Origin: Cyanobacteria bacterium FACHB-502
GTDB taxonomy: Bacteria > Cyanobacteriota > Cyanobacteriia > Elainellales > Elainellaceae
Reading direction: 5' to 3'
Assembly (NCBI GenBank): GCA_014695325.1
Contig: JACJNZ010000039.1
Location: forward strand, 1,116,001 to 1,180,000
DNA: 64,000 nucleotides
Part shown: positions 7,650 to 15,904 of the stretch, piece after piece
Numbering within the stretch: position 1 is the first letter of the stretch
How the letters are laid out: each line of letters begins with the position of its first letter
Notes under the pieces: model-generated
The model's input: only the letters and a program-made list of their open reading frames with translations
What the model was told of the DNA's origin: nothing
The model's database searches: none
Position numbers and translations under genes: made by a program

Positions 7650-9538
7650 GCTCGTACTCTGCTCTTGGTTGGATCATAAGCTGCCAGCGTTCCCACGATC
7701 GCCTTGATTCGTCGCTTCATTCCATCCATCACGCCGACTTCCAACTCAGTGCCGATCGTGCTGTATTCAGGAGCCACTTGAGCCAGAGCAATACTGCGAT
7801 TTAGAATTGGTGAAAAGGTTGCACTCGTAATCATACCGACGCGCCAGCGTTCCCCGATCGCATAAATAGGGTGTCCGGGTTCTGCGACTTCATTGCCGTC
7901 TAGCACCAGTCCAACAGCGACTTTAGGTGGGTGTGGCTTGATTGCTTCCAGGGCGGCTTTGCCAATAAAATCGGGTTTCTTCAGTGCCACTGACCAGCCG
8001 ATTCCCGCCTGATAGGGCGATGTTAAATCGTCAAACTCTCGTCCGGCACTCAGCAATCCGGCTTCAATTCGGGCGCGATCGAGGGCAAACATTCCCATCG
8101 GCTGCAGTCCAAACGGTTTTCCGACAGCCATTAGCGCATCCCAAAGGGCAGACCCATCACGAGGATGCACAAATAATTCGTAGCCCAGTTCTCCGGTATA
8201 TCCGGTGCGCGAAATCAGAACGGGAACGTTGGCAATCGTGCCGATCGCAAAATGAAAATAAGGCAGATCGTCGATCGTGTAGGGGGTGAATTTTGAATCA
8301 AACTGGGTGATCGATCGCAGAATTTGTCGGGAGAGCGGACCCTGAAGTGCCAGATTGTGAAGTCGATCGCTGCTGGGATCGATCGTCACCGAGAAACTTT
8401 GTTGCTGTGCCAGCCGTGCCAGCCATTCCCCGTCAGAGTCGCAGTTGCCCACATAGCGAAACACCTGCGCTGCCAGTCGAAACACAATCCCATCATCCAC
8501 AATGCCACCGTGGGGATTGAGCAAACAGCCGTAGGCAGACTGCCCGACTTGCAGTTTGGTCACATCTCGCGAAAAGGCATACTGAAGCAGATTCAAGGCA
8601 TCGTCGCCGCAGATCTCAAACTTTCGCAGTGCGGAGAGATCCAGCAAAACGGCTCGATCGCGCAGTGCCCAATATTCGTCTTGAATGCCGTGGTGGGCAA
8701 AGGTTTGAGGAACCCAGAAGCCGTTGTATTCTGCCAAATGATCGGTGAGCGTCTCAATGCGATCGGTGAATGCGCTGGGTTGGGTTTGTCGCAGGGGCAG
8801 CGTGGGGGAAGCTCGTCGCCCAACTGATCGCGCAAAAGTTTCGCTCCTGTCATAAATTCGCACCTGAATCGGCGTGGGATGCCAGCCATTTGCCGGATCG
8901 ATATCGTCTGGACAGGAGGAACTGGCGCAGAGCAAATCGCGACTTGCCCGCAACAGCACATAGTCTCCCGGACGCGACCACGATTCGGCTGAGACGATCG
9001 CCCCGCTGCAATCTACGGCAGTATTAAAAAAGAAATTTACCGCCGCCCAGCCCGATCGGGCCGCAATGCCATACGGCTGCAAAACTCGATTAAAGTTATC
9101 GCTACAGCTTGGATGTCCCGGATAGCCTGCGTCTTCGTAGTATTGGTTGGTGCAGGCAAGCAGGAAGCTGTCGTGTCGTCCGCAGGTGTCCTGAATCACT
9201 TCAAACAGCGGCTGGAGCGTTTGCGAAAAATATTTGCCCAGCAGTCCAGCCTGAGGCATTGCCAAGCCATTCAGGGTGCGAGTCGCAGTGCTGTCCAGTT
9301 CTTCCGCATCATCGATGCCCGCGAACGCCAGAAAGTCCGAACACTGCGATCCTTCCACGTCAATGATTTGAATATACTGTCCTGCCTGCACCCTGTAGGC
9401 GATCGCCGTTCCGGGTTCAATTCGATAGTCTGCAATGACACGTCCCATCGGCTGCGGAACATCAGAGCTGATTGCAAAATCAGATTTTATCGTGTTCTTA
9501 GAATTATCTTCAGAACTATCTTTAGTTTCGAGGCGCAT
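7646..9538 (-). CDS. DUF1989 - aminomethyltransferase (GcvT) fusion protein
   Basis: The protein has 630 residues and two domains. Residues ~33-230 match DUF1989, the urea carboxylase-associated family: DTCGRHD at 117-123, FFFNTAV near 170, the PGDY segment near 190, and SSCP then NGWHPTPI near 210-224. Residues ~270-625 are a complete GcvT/aminomethyltransferase: NPHGGIVDDG near 341-350, with the Asp pair that carries the folate-dependent catalytic acid in T-protein, and TGYTGELGYE near 445. GcvT-fold enzymes move methyl or methylene groups from amines or sulfonium compounds to tetrahydrofolate. It overlaps the following 173-aa gene and begins inside the tail of a ruined ynfA. Likely substrates are small N-methylated or carbamoylated nitrogen compounds; that is inference from neighbours. 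Confidence 0.9.
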   Translation of the reverse strand: MRLETKDSSEDNSKNTIKSDFAISSDVPQPMGRVIADYRIEPGTAIAYRVQAGQYIQIIDVEGSQCSDFLAFAGIDDAEELDSTATRTLNGLAMPQAGLLGKYFSQTLQPLFEVIQDTCGRHDSFLLACTNQYYEDAGYPGHPSCSDNFNRVLQPYGIAARSGWAAVNFFFNTAVDCSGAIVSAESWSRPGDYVLLRASRDLLCASSSCPDDIDPANGWHPTPIQVRIYDRSETFARSVGRRASPTLPLRQTQPSAFTDRIETLTDHLAEYNGFWVPQTFAHHGIQDEYWALRDRAVLLDLSALRKFEICGDDALNLLQYAFSRDVTKLQVGQSAYGCLLNPHGGIVDDGIVFRLAAQVFRYVGNCDSDGEWLARLAQQQSFSVTIDPSSDRLHNLALQGPLSRQILRSITQFDSKFTPYTIDDLPYFHFAIGTIANVPVLISRTGYTGELGYELFVHPRDGSALWDALMAVGKPFGLQPMGMFALDRARIEAGLLSAGREFDDLTSPYQAGIGWSVALKKPDFIGKAALEAIKPHPPKVAVGLVLDGNEVAEPGHPIYAIGERWRVGMITSATFSPILNRSIALAQVAPEYSTIGTELEVGVMDGMKRRIKAIVGTLAAYDPTKSRVRA

Positions 9539-9672
9539 ACATCATTACCATTACACCAAGCAATGCAATCCAGCTTCCCAACCAATCAAAGCGATCCGGC
9601 TAGCCAAACAAGATAGCCGCCCCCAATCTCACACAGACCTGCCAACAGAAAATAAAACAGCGATTGAGCCAT
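9523..9672 (-). pseudogene. ynfA: Remnant of ynfA (UPF0060 membrane protein) with internal deletion
   Basis: From ATG 9672 the frame reads MAQSLFYFLLAGLCEIGGGY and LVWL, the N-terminus of UPF0060/YnfA, then stops after about 28 residues. In another frame, directly following, comes DRFDWLGSWIALLGVMVMMY and APRN, the family's C-terminus. The normal protein is about 105-110 residues, so roughly 55-60 middle residues are missing and the frames no longer match. The old start shares one base with the MOSC stop (TAATG), and the old stop overlaps the GcvT-fusion start, so ynfA was once a coupled member of this operon. Confidence 0.8.
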
Positions 9673-10472
9673 TAGACGATCGCCACCCGATCGCCGCATC
9701 GAATCGTACCGCCCTGCCTGACACTGGCATAAATGCCTACATGACCGCTGTTGTGTTTCACGATTGTTCTCAGCACATTCACATCGTTGGACAGTTCGCC
9801 CTGCGGCAGCGTGGTCATTACACAGCGCGGGCAAGGTTCGGTAATGCTGAGCCGGACTTCATCGCCGATCGCAAGCGTTTTGCCCACCCAGTCATTTTCG
9901 ACAAATCCCGTTGCGCCCTCGAGCGGTTTAACCACAAAATTTGGGCGAAAGCGGCGCGGCTCAAAGCGTGAAGTCGGCGTGATCGATTGAAACTGATCGA
10001 GTGTTGCCGTCGTGAGCAAATGCACGGTTGCTGCATCAAAAAACGTATTTGGACGAATAGCAGCATTCGTTTCGCAGCCTGCATCTGTAATGTCTTCAAT
10101 ATCGGGTGTATACATCTCAATGCTGGGGGCTGCTGGCGCGGCGGTTTCTAGCCTGACTTTGCGCCCAAATGCCTGAGAGAGAATTTCGTTTATGTCTGAT
10201 CGATCGCCCATCACGATCGACCCATCCGGCAGCGTAATTTTCACCTGTTCCGGCGAATTGAGAGCAGCGCGACAGTCAAATAATATGCCCCACTTGCGCG
10301 GCAGCTTTGCGCTAATAATTGCTCCTGTTTCTGCATCCACCAGCGCATAGGCACGATCGCCCATCAAGCCACGCTCCATCACTTCCGTTGCGTTTAACTC
10401 CTCGCCCAGCATCGATTTAACCGGATATCGCCACATCGAGACGATCGACCCAACCACAGATTCATTGTTCAT
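9672..10472 (-). CDS. MOSC domain-containing protein with MOSC_N beta barrel
   Basis: It has 266 residues. The N-terminal ~110 form the MOSC_N beta barrel (WRYPVKSMLGEEL, then RGLMGDRAYALVD). The C-terminal MOSC domain includes RFRPNFVV, TEPCPRCVMTT with its conserved Cys, and a final GDRVAIV strand. MOSC proteins bind molybdenum cofactor or transfer sulfur; the mARC branch reduces N-hydroxylated amines and amidines. CPRC here matches the mARC/YcbX layout, but YcbX's extra ferredoxin domain is absent, so an external electron donor would be needed. Position between the flavoprotein and the GcvT fusion suggests a nitrogen-compound redox role. Confidence 0.85.
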   Translation of the reverse strand: MNNESVVGSIVSMWRYPVKSMLGEELNATEVMERGLMGDRAYALVDAETGAIISAKLPRKWGILFDCRAALNSPEQVKITLPDGSIVMGDRSDINEILSQAFGRKVRLETAAPAAPSIEMYTPDIEDITDAGCETNAAIRPNTFFDAATVHLLTTATLDQFQSITPTSRFEPRRFRPNFVVKPLEGATGFVENDWVGKTLAIGDEVRLSITEPCPRCVMTTLPQGELSNDVNVLRTIVKHNSGHVGIYASVRQGGTIRCGDRVAIV

Positions 10473-10586
10473 TATTAAGTCTCATTGTTAAATCCCCTTA
10501 TCAAATCTCATTGCGATCGTAGAACGGTATGGGCGATCGGGTTTTTCAGGGGTTGGACGATCGCTCACACTGAGCCGAATGTATTC

Positions 10587-12023
10587 TCAGGCAATGCTCG
10601 CGGCAAAGGACTTTGATAAAGCTTGCGCTTCGGCGGCATTCGCTTCGGCTAAAAGCTGTTCTGCCAGTTTGCGCTTGCCTGCTGCGTCTAATTTTTTGAC
10701 TTCGTTGTGCAGCACGCGCTCGTTCACGTTTTGATTCCAGTAGTCCAGAGAATCGAACCCTAAAAGAGCCAGTTTGCCTACAAATTGCCGCAGCACTTCG
10801 TTCGTCGGACCCATCACCCAGCCCGCTTTACCATCGCGCAGATAGCGTTCGATTTCCATGTCTTTCTTGAACCCTGAACCGCCGCAGGCGTGCAGCATCT
10901 TGTCGCAGACGTGGGCTACATTTTTAGCTGCTGCAAACTTGATTTGCCAGTACCAGGGCAGATAAGCCGATCGCGGCAAAGCCGTCAGATCCGCGTGGAT
11001 TGACCAGTCGCACCCGTTCGTCAGATCATCCATCAGTTTGCCCATGGTGAAGGTAAACGATCGACAGGTGTTGGTATCAATAATCGCTTCGCCAAAATAA
11101 TCCTGAATCGTTGGATAATCTGCGACACGCATTCCCACATCAACGTGCTTTTTGCGAGTGACGTGCCGCTTGGCAATATCGATCGCCCCCATGGCGATAC
11201 CGTTCCAGCAAGCCGACGAACAGAGCAGGAAAAACGGATCGACAATTTCGTCGTTAGAAGCGGTACCGTCTCCTTTGGGTCCGACCAGGCGATCGATCGG
11301 AACCGTGACCCCATCGACTAACAGCGTTCCCGACTGGTTGCCGCGCAAACCCAGCGCATCCCATTTGTGCGGTTCTGCTTTGACTTCATCGCCGTAGATC
11401 AAAAAGCAGGACAAATCCGCGTAGTTGCCGTCAAAATCGGGGCTGGTAGTCTGGACAATGTACCAGTCAGCAAAGCCTGCCGAAGTCGTCCAGGAGGCTT
11501 TTTTGGTGACGTTCCAGCCTGCTTCAGACGCTTCTGCTTTCGAGGAAACAGGATACCAGAAGTGCGATCCGGTTTCTGGGTCAGAGTAGGACAGTGTCCC
11601 AATCAAGACATCGCGATCGAGGCGTTGAAGCAACTGCTGCAATTGGGAATTTTCATGGGCACGAAACAGAGCGGCGGCGACTGCGCCCAGGTGCATTGTG
11701 TAGCACATTGCTGTACTGGGACAGCCATAGCGGGCGATCGTTTCTACAATCATTGCCGCACAGACATGATTTTCGCCCAATCCGCCCCACGCTTTCGGCA
11801 CAAATAGCCCCAATAAACCGAGCGATGCCAATGCCTCAAAGTTTTTGCGCGGGTAAACCAGATTGCGATCGGAATCGATGGCGTTGGGACGCAGTACGGT
11901 AGCACACAAGTCGATTAGCTTTGCCTGAAGCTCCTGCTGGGCAGGTGTGAGCAGCCATTGGGGGTCAAAGTCATAATCTAATCCCCAGAAGGGTTCTCCC
12001 TGCCAAACCTTTGTTCTCACCAT
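10587..12023 (-). CDS. Acyl-CoA dehydrogenase-fold flavoprotein, atypical active site
   Basis: The 478-residue protein has the full ACAD architecture: an N-terminal helical domain (LQAKLIDLCATVLRP), a central beta domain (IGTLSYSDPETGSHFWYP, WTTSAGFADWYI) and a C-terminal helical bundle ending in KDMEIERYLRDGK. In medium-chain ACADs the segment after RDAK carries the catalytic Glu in YEGT. Here it reads AGWVMGPTNE, placing Gly 405 at that position. Some ACADs carry Glu elsewhere, so loss of dehydrogenation is not proven, but the pattern fits flavin monooxygenase or amine-oxidising relatives of the fold. A long charged tail (residues 430-478) follows. It heads the minus-strand operon with MOSC and GcvT-fusion genes and is probably its first enzyme. 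Confidence 0.85.
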   Translation of the reverse strand: MVRTKVWQGEPFWGLDYDFDPQWLLTPAQQELQAKLIDLCATVLRPNAIDSDRNLVYPRKNFEALASLGLLGLFVPKAWGGLGENHVCAAMIVETIARYGCPSTAMCYTMHLGAVAAALFRAHENSQLQQLLQRLDRDVLIGTLSYSDPETGSHFWYPVSSKAEASEAGWNVTKKASWTTSAGFADWYIVQTTSPDFDGNYADLSCFLIYGDEVKAEPHKWDALGLRGNQSGTLLVDGVTVPIDRLVGPKGDGTASNDEIVDPFFLLCSSACWNGIAMGAIDIAKRHVTRKKHVDVGMRVADYPTIQDYFGEAIIDTNTCRSFTFTMGKLMDDLTNGCDWSIHADLTALPRSAYLPWYWQIKFAAAKNVAHVCDKMLHACGGSGFKKDMEIERYLRDGKAGWVMGPTNEVLRQFVGKLALLGFDSLDYWNQNVNERVLHNEVKKLDAAGKRKLAEQLLAEANAAEAQALSKSFAASIA

Positions 12024-12898
12024 AATTTTTCACCTTTTAACAAACGCAGACTGCACGATTGATCCTGTCAATTACCCCAATGCAAGGCTTCTGAACGATA
12101 CACGACCGAAGAGCGAGAAGTCGGAGCAATCATAACAGGTCAGAACAATCAACTATTTAGAACAATTAACGATTCGACTATTGATCGAAGATTATCCTGC
12201 TGAACATCGTTGAACCACTCGAACAATGCGACGGCCGAGGACGTGAAAGACGATCGAACAGAGAATGAATAATTGGAGTGATGATTTGAGAATTAATTTG
12301 ATGAACGATCGGTTCAGGCAGGATAAAGGAACACAGATGCTGCAATCTATAAGCTTTCAGGGGTACTACGCGATCGCTCACACGTCTTACAAAAAGTCAT
12401 TGCCTGAAGTTCATTCCTGACAGATTGCCAAAGTTACTCAAGGATTCAGGACAAGGGCTTAGTCATGTAGCATAAACTGCTCTAATCTCCCAGATGGTTA
12501 ATTAGAATACCATTTGTTATAACAAGTTAGGTTTAACATTTGGTTCAGGATTTATCGTTCCTGCGGTATGTTCATCTTTAACTCAAGATTTTGCTGATTC
12601 AAAACGCTTGGGTTTGAGCTTGTCGCGTTCGGACTTTTAATGTCTGAACTTTTAATGTTCGGGCTTTTAATGTCTGGGCTTGCAGCGTTCGGATTTTTCT
12701 AGTTTGCGATTTTGCGATCGCGTAATTAACACTTTCATCTGAGTTTTTTGTTTAGCGAATCGAGGGCTGTTCGTTCAGCCTGATTTATCGTGCCTATCAC
12801 TTAAAGAGCGTGACAGCAAGAAAGAGTGACAGGATTCCCTGGTTACGCCGTGCGAATTGTGGTGTCTTGCAACGATAGTCGTTTATCCTCCATCAACC
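12024..12898. other. 875-bp intergenic region between flavoprotein and Amt genes
   Basis: This divergent spacer must hold both promoters. I searched by eye for a canonical NtcA box (GTA-N8-TAC) and found none. A 67-codon minus-strand frame at 12178-12381 has no recognisable features. A degenerate tandem array lies at 12626-12699. Confidence 0.6.
12626..12699. repeat. Degenerate ~16-bp tandem array upstream of amt
   Basis: Successive units resemble TCGGACTTTTAATGTC: four to five copies with drift (GAACTTTTAATGTT, GGGCTTTTAATGTC, GGGCTTGCAGCGTT). It lies about 200 bp before the transporter start; no function is evident. Confidence 0.7.
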
Positions 12899-14311
12899 AT
12901 GTCTCCTGAAGCGCAAGAATTTCTCGGCACATTCACTTCAGAGTCTTTTTACTACTGGTCTTCGGTGTTCATGTTGCTGATCCACGCAGGCTTTCTTGCC
13001 TACGAGGGCGGCGCATCGCGCACAAAGAACGTGCTGGCAACGATGGTCAAAAACCTGCTAACGCTTGCCAGTGTCGGACTCGCTTTTTTCTTCTTTGGCT
13101 GGTGGGTATACAATGCGTTTCCATTTTTCCCATTTACGGGTGGCATTTTGGGACCGTGGACTAACCCCGAACAGAGCGAAACGATCAAGACCGCAATGAC
13201 CTATGTGGATGCGTCCTATCCCTGGTCGCCTGCGCTAGGTCCAAATACTGCTGATCACATTACGGGCGTGTTCTTCTTTGCGTTCGCACTGTTTGCTATG
13301 ACGACCGCCTCGATTCTCTCGGGAGCTTTGATTGAGCGAGTCAAAATCGGCGCATATCTGATTCTGTCGATCATCCTTGGTTCATTTACCTGGCTGATTG
13401 GAGCTGCCTGGGGCTGGAGTGCGTTTGGCTGGATGTTTACCCGCCTGGGGTATCACGATTTTGGCTGCGCGGCGATCGTCCACGGCATCTCTGGCTTTTT
13501 CACGCTGGGCGTGCTGATGAATCTGGGTCCCCGGATTGGCAAATATGACGAGAACGGCAACCCGCGTCCAATTCTGCCGCACAACCTGCCGCTAACAATG
13601 GTGGGGCTGATGCTGATCTTTGTGGGCTTTTATGCGTTTCTGGCTGCCTGCATGATTTTCTTGCCGGGCTACGATGGAGAGACGACGATCTACGGTACGC
13701 CGATGACGCTGGCATCGATCGGAGTAAATACCACAATGGCACTCGCTGCCGGACTAGTGGGAGCTTACCTGTCTTCTAAGGGCGATCCGTTCTTTACCAT
13801 CTCTGGCGGACTGGCAGGCATTATTGCGACGGGTGGCGGCATGGATCTGTACCATCCCTCGGTCGTGATTGTGCTGGCGTTTATCGCGGCTTTCATCATG
13901 CCCAAGGTGATTGTGGCGATCGAGAAAGCAGGGATTGACGATGCAGTGGGGGCAGTGGGCGTTCACGGCTTCTCTGGACTCTTTGGCTCAGTGGTGGTCG
14001 GTATTGCAGCAGCAGGCTACCCCCAGGGCGACGGCATTCCTTCGATCAATCTGGTCGGTCAGCTTGTCGGTGCGCTGGTCTGCGTCATTCTGCTGGGCTT
14101 TATCCCGGGCTATGTTTCAAGCTGGGTGCTGAAGAAATTTAACCTGTTACGCGTTCCGCCCGAAGAGGAAATCAAGGGCTTGGATATTGCGGATCTGGGC
14201 GTTGAGGGCTATCCCGAATATGCCACTACGACCTTTGTGTCGCACTTCAGCCGCAACGATGGCGCAACTGTGCCAACTCCACACAGCTCTACTGAACTTG
14301 CACCGGAATAG
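12899..14311 (+). CDS. amt: Ammonium transporter (Amt family)
   Basis: It is an integral-membrane channel for ammonium uptake. From ATG 12899 (MSPEAQEFLG) it has about 470 residues and eleven hydrophobic helices. Pore residues can be recognised: the twin-His helices AAIVHGISGFFT and VGVHGFSGLFGS, and the Phe-rich gate around GVFFFAFALF. The N-terminus (SFYYWSSVFMLLIHAGFLAY) puts it in a divergent Amt branch rather than the usual glnK-linked Amt1. The ~50-residue cytoplasmic tail is unusually long. A TTG frame extension to 12857 is unlikely. The gene is divergent from the putative methyl-nitrogen operon, and ammonium is a likely product of that and of the nearby URC pathway. No PII gene is adjacent. 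Confidence 0.93.
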   Translation: MSPEAQEFLGTFTSESFYYWSSVFMLLIHAGFLAYEGGASRTKNVLATMVKNLLTLASVGLAFFFFGWWVYNAFPFFPFTGGILGPWTNPEQSETIKTAMTYVDASYPWSPALGPNTADHITGVFFFAFALFAMTTASILSGALIERVKIGAYLILSIILGSFTWLIGAAWGWSAFGWMFTRLGYHDFGCAAIVHGISGFFTLGVLMNLGPRIGKYDENGNPRPILPHNLPLTMVGLMLIFVGFYAFLAACMIFLPGYDGETTIYGTPMTLASIGVNTTMALAAGLVGAYLSSKGDPFFTISGGLAGIIATGGGMDLYHPSVVIVLAFIAAFIMPKVIVAIEKAGIDDAVGAVGVHGFSGLFGSVVVGIAAAGYPQGDGIPSINLVGQLVGALVCVILLGFIPGYVSSWVLKKFNLLRVPPEEEIKGLDIADLGVEGYPEYATTTFVSHFSRNDGATVPTPHSSTELAPE

Positions 14312-14322
14312 GGAGGCAATCC

Positions 14323-14769
14323 ATGACCAGTCCATTTTCCACGTTTCAGGAATTCTCCGAGGCAAAAGGACCAATTTATACCTTTGCTAATAGCTCCGCT
14401 GCAATCGGCTTTTTTCTGCTCGTCTCTCTCGCGATTAGCGTTTATTTCTTTTATGCGTCGTTTGGCTTGAAACAGGAGCAATCTCCTTCTCAAACTGCCA
14501 AAACGCTTGGGGCTTTGCTGCTTGCCGGAGGAATGTCGCTGTTCAGCACGCTGTCGCAGCCACAAAAACAGCCGGATTCCACGCGCTCTACTCGCTACGA
14601 AGCCCGTTCTAATCGCCCCTCCTGGCAACCTTTTGTTGCGCTCGGTCTGATGGGCATCGGCAGCACATCGCTGGGACGCAAAACTCGTCGCAAAGTGAAG
14701 CGATCGTCCCTTCAGGGAACTGCCAAGCAATCGACCCGTGCTGGATCGAGAGGGCGATCGATCCGATAA
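14323..14769 (+). CDS. Small membrane protein of unknown function, amt-linked
   Basis: It is a 148-residue product with a strong GGAGG ribosome binding site nine bases before ATG 14323. It starts 11 bp after the amt stop, so it is almost certainly co-transcribed. Hydrophobic segments lie at about residues 24-45 and 62-78, possibly with a third short one near 105-115. The C-terminal ~35 residues are very basic (RKTRRKVKR and Arg/Ser-rich) and presumably cytoplasmic. I do not recognise a domain. A clear terminator follows 35 bp downstream. Confidence 0.8.
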   Translation: MTSPFSTFQEFSEAKGPIYTFANSSAAIGFFLLVSLAISVYFFYASFGLKQEQSPSQTAKTLGALLLAGGMSLFSTLSQPQKQPDSTRSTRYEARSNRPSWQPFVALGLMGIGSTSLGRKTRRKVKRSSLQGTAKQSTRAGSRGRSIR

Positions 14770-14803
14770 ATTCAAGTTTCAGACTTTCAGCTGGGTATAG
14801 ATC

Positions 14804-14827
14804 GAGGAGGCATTGCCTCCTTTTTTT
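14804..14827 (+). terminator. Rho-independent terminator of the amt operon
   Basis: GGAGGC-ATT-GCCTCC forms a perfect 6-bp stem with a 3-base loop, followed by seven T. It lies just after the stop of the small amt-linked gene. Confidence 0.85.
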
Positions 14828-14835
14828 CGATAGAC

Positions 14836-14880
14836 AAAACTTGGGCAGGCAAAACTTGGGCAGGCAAAACTTGGGCAGGC
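14836..14880. repeat. Perfect 15-bp tandem repeat, three copies
   Basis: AAAACTTGGGCAGGC is repeated three times without a mismatch, just downstream of the terminator and about 130 bp before glyQ. A related GGCAAAACT array precedes the second exbD gene. Confidence 0.9.
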
Positions 14881-15016
14881 AAGACGAGCTTTGTTTCATT
14901 TGTCCGTTCATTCATCCAGTCATTCATCTAGCGATATCAGTGGCGAGGGCAGCATCCCGTGCCGGATTTGAGGCACAATGAATTCGGTTGAAGCGAGTTT
15001 GGGGGAAGAGACTGCC

Positions 15017-15904
15017 GTGAATTTTCAGTCAGTGATTGCAACGCTGCATCAGTTTTGGAGCGATCGAGGCTGCTTAATCGTTCAGCCTTACGACACCGAA
15101 AAAGGAGCAGGCACGAAGAGTCCACACACGTTTTTGAGGGCGATTGGTCCAGAACCGTGGTCAGTGGCGTATGTAGAACCCTGTCGCCGTCCGGCAGATG
15201 GACGGTATGGAGAAAACCCGAATCGGGTGCAGCACTATTACCAGTACCAGGTTTTAATCAAGCCATCGCCGGATAATATTCTGGAAGTTTATCTGGATTC
15301 GCTGCGCGCATTGGGCATTCAGCCTGAAGACCACGATATTCGCTTTGTCGAAGACAACTGGGAAGACGCAGCCGTTGGAGCCTGGGGGGTAGGCTGGGAA
15401 GTCTGGCTGGACGGAATGGAGGTGACGCAGTTTACTTATTTCCAGCAGTGTGGCGGAATTGATTGTCGTCCGGTTTCGGTTGAAATCACCTACGGGCTGG
15501 AGCGGCTCACGATGTATTTGCAGGGAGTCGATTCGATTTTTGAGATTCAGTGGAACGATCGCCTCACCTACGGAGACGTGCATTTGCAGAGTGAGATCGA
15601 AAATTCCGGCTATAACTTTGAGGCATCTGACCCGGAGCTGCTGTTCACCCTGTTTGGGCTGTACGAGAAGGAAGCAGAGCGGCTGATGAAGCTTGAACTG
15701 GTTGCACCAGCATTTGACCATGTGCTGAAGTGTTCACACACGTTTAATCTACTGGATGCGCGGGGCGTTATCTCGGTCACGGAGCGGACGCGGTACATTC
15801 TGCGGATTCGGAATTTAGCAAGACAGGTGGCACAGCTTTATTTGAAGCAGCGCGAGGAAATGGGCTTTCCGCTGCTAAAGGGTGAGCTAGCGCAAGCCGC
15901 TTAA
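15017..15904 (+). CDS. glyQ: Glycine-tRNA ligase alpha subunit
   Basis: It forms the catalytic alpha chain of the heterotetrameric bacterial glycyl-tRNA synthetase, charging tRNA-Gly together with GlyS. The sequence is canonical from [14 protein letters not shown] onward, including the class II motifs ([20 protein letters not shown] and [11 protein letters not shown]) and an ending typical of the family. I chose GTG 15017 because homologs begin with this MNFQS and because GGGGGAAGAG precedes it; ATG 14978 would add 13 unusual residues. The beta subunit gene is not adjacent, as is normal in cyanobacteria. The last bases overlap the end of the convergent URC4 gene. Confidence 0.95.
   Translation: MNFQSVIATLHQFWSDRGCLIVQPYDTEKGAGTKSPHTFLRAIGPEPWSVAYVEPCRRPADGRYGENPNRVQHYYQYQVLIKPSPDNILEVYLDSLRALGIQPEDHDIRFVEDNWEDAAVGAWGVGWEVWLDGMEVTQFTYFQQCGGIDCRPVSVEITYGLERLTMYLQGVDSIFEIQWNDRLTYGDVHLQSEIENSGYNFEASDPELLFTLFGLYEKEAERLMKLELVAPAFDHVLKCSHTFNLLDARGVISVTERTRYILRIRNLARQVAQLYLKQREEMGFPLLKGELAQAA

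Noticed and set aside
12178-12381. 67-codon minus-strand frame in the amt promoter gap
   Set aside because: No ribosome binding site, no domain, and biased composition; not supported as a gene.
12024-12898. NtcA box upstream of amt
   Set aside because: No GTA-N8-TAC found by eye; nearest candidates fail in the second half-site.
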